Positions 61,991 through 64,000 of a stretch of 64,000 nucleotides of DNA are shown piece after piece. Each line of letters starts with the position of its first letter. Positions within the stretch are counted from its first letter, which is position 1. Below the pieces are notes generated by a model that was not told where the DNA came from, did not search any database, and saw only the letters and a program-made list of their open reading frames with translations. This DNA is from Glandiceps talaboti (lineage: Eukaryota; Hemichordata; Enteropneusta; Spengelidae), in NCBI RefSeq assembly GCF_964340395.1, contig NC_135560.1:13046598-13110597 (forward strand), in the 5' to 3' direction. Both the position numbers and the translations under genes were made by a program.

Positions 61991-62859
61991 TTTTGAAAGA
62001 GTTCAAACCACGAATATTCGGTATGAATCCTTCAAATGTTTCATAGTCATTACAAATGTGTTGCTATAATTTCATTTCATGATGTAAAGGAAAAAAATAG
62101 AAAAATACTAACACTCATTAAATGTCACAGTTCTTCAAACTTACAGGATACATGAAATGAACTAATTTAAATACCATGCAGGTCAATATTTCCATTTTAA
62201 TCCAACTCAATAGAATTCATCAGTACCATAGATTCTTAGACAAGTATAAGTCTCATCAATATGGTTGGAAAGTATATATAAAAGCCATTCACTGTATTAT
62301 CAAATATGAATTTTAACACCACCTGCTTTTTAATACTCTTAATGTTTTAGGAGCTGCAATAAGGTGTTAAAAGAACAATCGGCGTACTAAGTATTTTAAA
62401 AAATGGAGTACGTGCTGAACATAAAAAAAAATACAACAGTGAATGCGAAAATACAATATGTTTGCTGCTTCTGCAAACGTTTGACACCATATGCATTCCA
62501 CTATTTCTTTGAACGCGGATGTACTCAATATTGTATTAATTTATACCCCTTGTTCGTGTAACAGGTATACGAAACTCCTTAGATACTAGTATGCTGTGTG
62601 TTGGTGATAATTATACATGCAATAATGGCATGTTGTGTAGATATCTGAAACATGTCATGTATATGTATTTTCAACCAAAATATCTCACATGATCACCAAA
62701 GTGTGCTAGCTGCGATGAATATGACGAAATGATTATAGGGTTTGTATTGAATAGCTGTGACATCATCACACAGAATTGAAATAACAATAGCTTCCCATAT
62801 GTAATTTTTAATGTTCATTAATTCATGTATTAATTGAGTGCAATTTGATATTAATATAA

Positions 62860-63250
62860 GTTTTTCGGTACATACATTGGATATCCATCTTCTTGGTGTA
62901 TATAAAAGAGAATGTAAAAAAAGTATATAAAAGATGATATTAAATACCGAAAACAATTAAATATTAATCCATAATATTTTTCTTGATTCCCAGAGGAAAA
63001 TATGAGTGACCTATGGGGCCCTTCATTACAAGTCAAAGAATTGGAGTGACAAGGTCCCTTATGTCATGAGTATTTTTCTGCCTACAGAAAAATAATGAAT
63101 GATATGAATGATTACCTTGAGGAAACTTAATCTAAGAAAAAAAGGTGAAAAAGGGTGATATTTTGACTCATATTGGGAGCATGTCAAAACCAATAACATA
63201 CTCAGCACATTGTGATGATGTAGAATGACCAGGGTATATTAAATTGCATC
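62860..63250 (+). mobile_element. Foldback element copy
   Basis: The core has GAGGAAAATATGAGTGACCT against GTCATGAGTATTTTTCTGCC. The right arm, TTTTGACTCATATTGGGAGC, GATGATGTAGAATGACCAGG then GTATATTAAA, matches the right arm of the 6.5-kb copy. Confidence 0.6.
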
Positions 63251-63279
63251 GTTTCTATTTGAATGGTTAGGCAAAATAA

Positions 63280-63960
63280 AACAAATTGTGTATTTACGAT
63301 ATCATAAACATGACCGACTCTAGTTTAAGCAGCCTACTCTAAACATTTTTTAGATATTTAAAATAAAAAGTTACAAAACTCATTGTCTTCTTGACTTCAG
63401 GCCAAAAAAGAAGAAGAATTATTTCTGGTCAGTGCGTGCATCACTTAGATACCCTAGTGTTGGTTTTTTTTGTGTGTGTTTGTCCAGCCCATGCAGTCTG
63501 CAGATCCGTGGGGAAACACAAAAATAACCCTCTTTATTTCAGTGAAGACAACTGCACAGCCAATCAAGCAAATGACATCTATCCCACATACACACTTTAC
63601 ACTTGCTCTAAAGTACTAAATAAAAAGAACAGTTACTCCCATAAATAGTAGATGGAGGGACAGGTTTGTTGAGAAAAAAGAGATTTTTTTTTTTTTTTTT
63701 TTGCCTCATGTATGTTGTTTTCTTTTCCCTGTGATGTCTGTTACATAATTCATCAAAGTATCACAGAAGGGATATTCTGATTGACATTTCATTTATTGTT
63801 AGGTCGAAGCAAATATTTTGCTAAAACAAAAACAATTAAAAAGGTATAAAAAGATAAAATAAAAATAAAATCCCCAACCTCCCTAACCCTACTTTCCTTA
63901 TTCCATGTTATCAGAAACACACAATTTTTTTGTTCGCCTTATTACAACTCAGCTTGTGTG
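63280..63960 (+). repeat. Dispersed block shared with 50030-50440
   Basis: GACTCTAGTTTAAGC, GTCTTCTTGACTTC, CTGATTGACATTTCATTTAT and CCATGTTATCAGAAACACAC occur in the same order as at 50052, 50118, 50172 and 50277. A poly-T run (63685-63702) and an unmatched segment lie inside. Confidence 0.55.
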
Positions 63961-64000
63961 CGGTATACATCTATATATAACTGATCACATAAGCAATGGT

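Larger units (their letters stand above)
42832..64000. other. Probable RasGRF-like intron 1 (no exon recognised)
   Basis: About 21 kb with no coding region that could be supported. It holds most copies of the foldback family (44.6, 50.5, 56.2, 58.8, 59.9, 61.8 and 62.9 kb), a (TTCA)n region, a G-tract minisatellite, a SINE and smaller microsatellites. Short open frames do not resemble RasGRF or transposon proteins. Confidence 0.55.

Overview
The window is nuclear DNA of an invertebrate animal. It is AT-rich, its genes are split by many GT-AG introns, and it is dense in microsatellites, tRNA-derived SINEs and small inverted-repeat elements. The proteins are metazoan in type (MPP10, eEF2, LNR domains, a RasGRF-type PH exon). 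Sequence alone does not settle the phylum; an invertebrate deuterostome or a lophotrochozoan would both fit.

Layout. (1) 1251-11753, minus strand: a complete ten-exon gene for MPP10, the U3 snoRNP processome protein. (2) 12569-22626, plus strand: a complete 15-exon gene of the eEF2 family, head-to-head with MPP10 across about 815 bp. Its diphthamide loop is shortened and altered and its length is 837 residues, so it looks like a diverged eEF2 paralog rather than the housekeeping copy. One exon carries a GC-rich, almost canonical patch that suggests gene conversion. (3) 22627-26248: spacer with a long inverted pair of (CATA)n and (TGTA)n arrays, a perfect 16-bp hairpin and a 990-bp terminal-inverted-repeat element. 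(4) 26249-28549 and 33342-38006, plus strand: two tandem paralogs for a type II single-pass membrane protein not recognised as any named family. Each has a short basic cytosolic tail, a transmembrane helix, a helical stalk, one LNR/Notch-type module and three copies of a roughly 62-residue Cys/Asp/Gly-rich repeat. Their C-terminal halves are nearly identical in DNA while their N-terminal halves have diverged, and they differ by one intron. (5) 42574-42831: the first coding exon of a RasGRF1/2-type Ras exchange factor (start of the PH domain), followed to the window end by more than 21 kb without a recognisable exon, probably its first intron.

Non-coding content is rich in repeats: a foldback (palindromic) element family with at least eight degenerate copies, a TTAA-flanked MITE family, two related tRNA-derived SINEs, several dispersed repeat families, minisatellites with 57-bp, about 75-bp and 19-bp periods, and many microsatellites.

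MPP10 and the eEF2-like gene both serve ribosome production or function and may share a promoter region. The two LNR genes form a small lineage-type cluster. All exon joins were deduced by eye from GT-AG sites and reading phase; every coding join listed keeps the frame.
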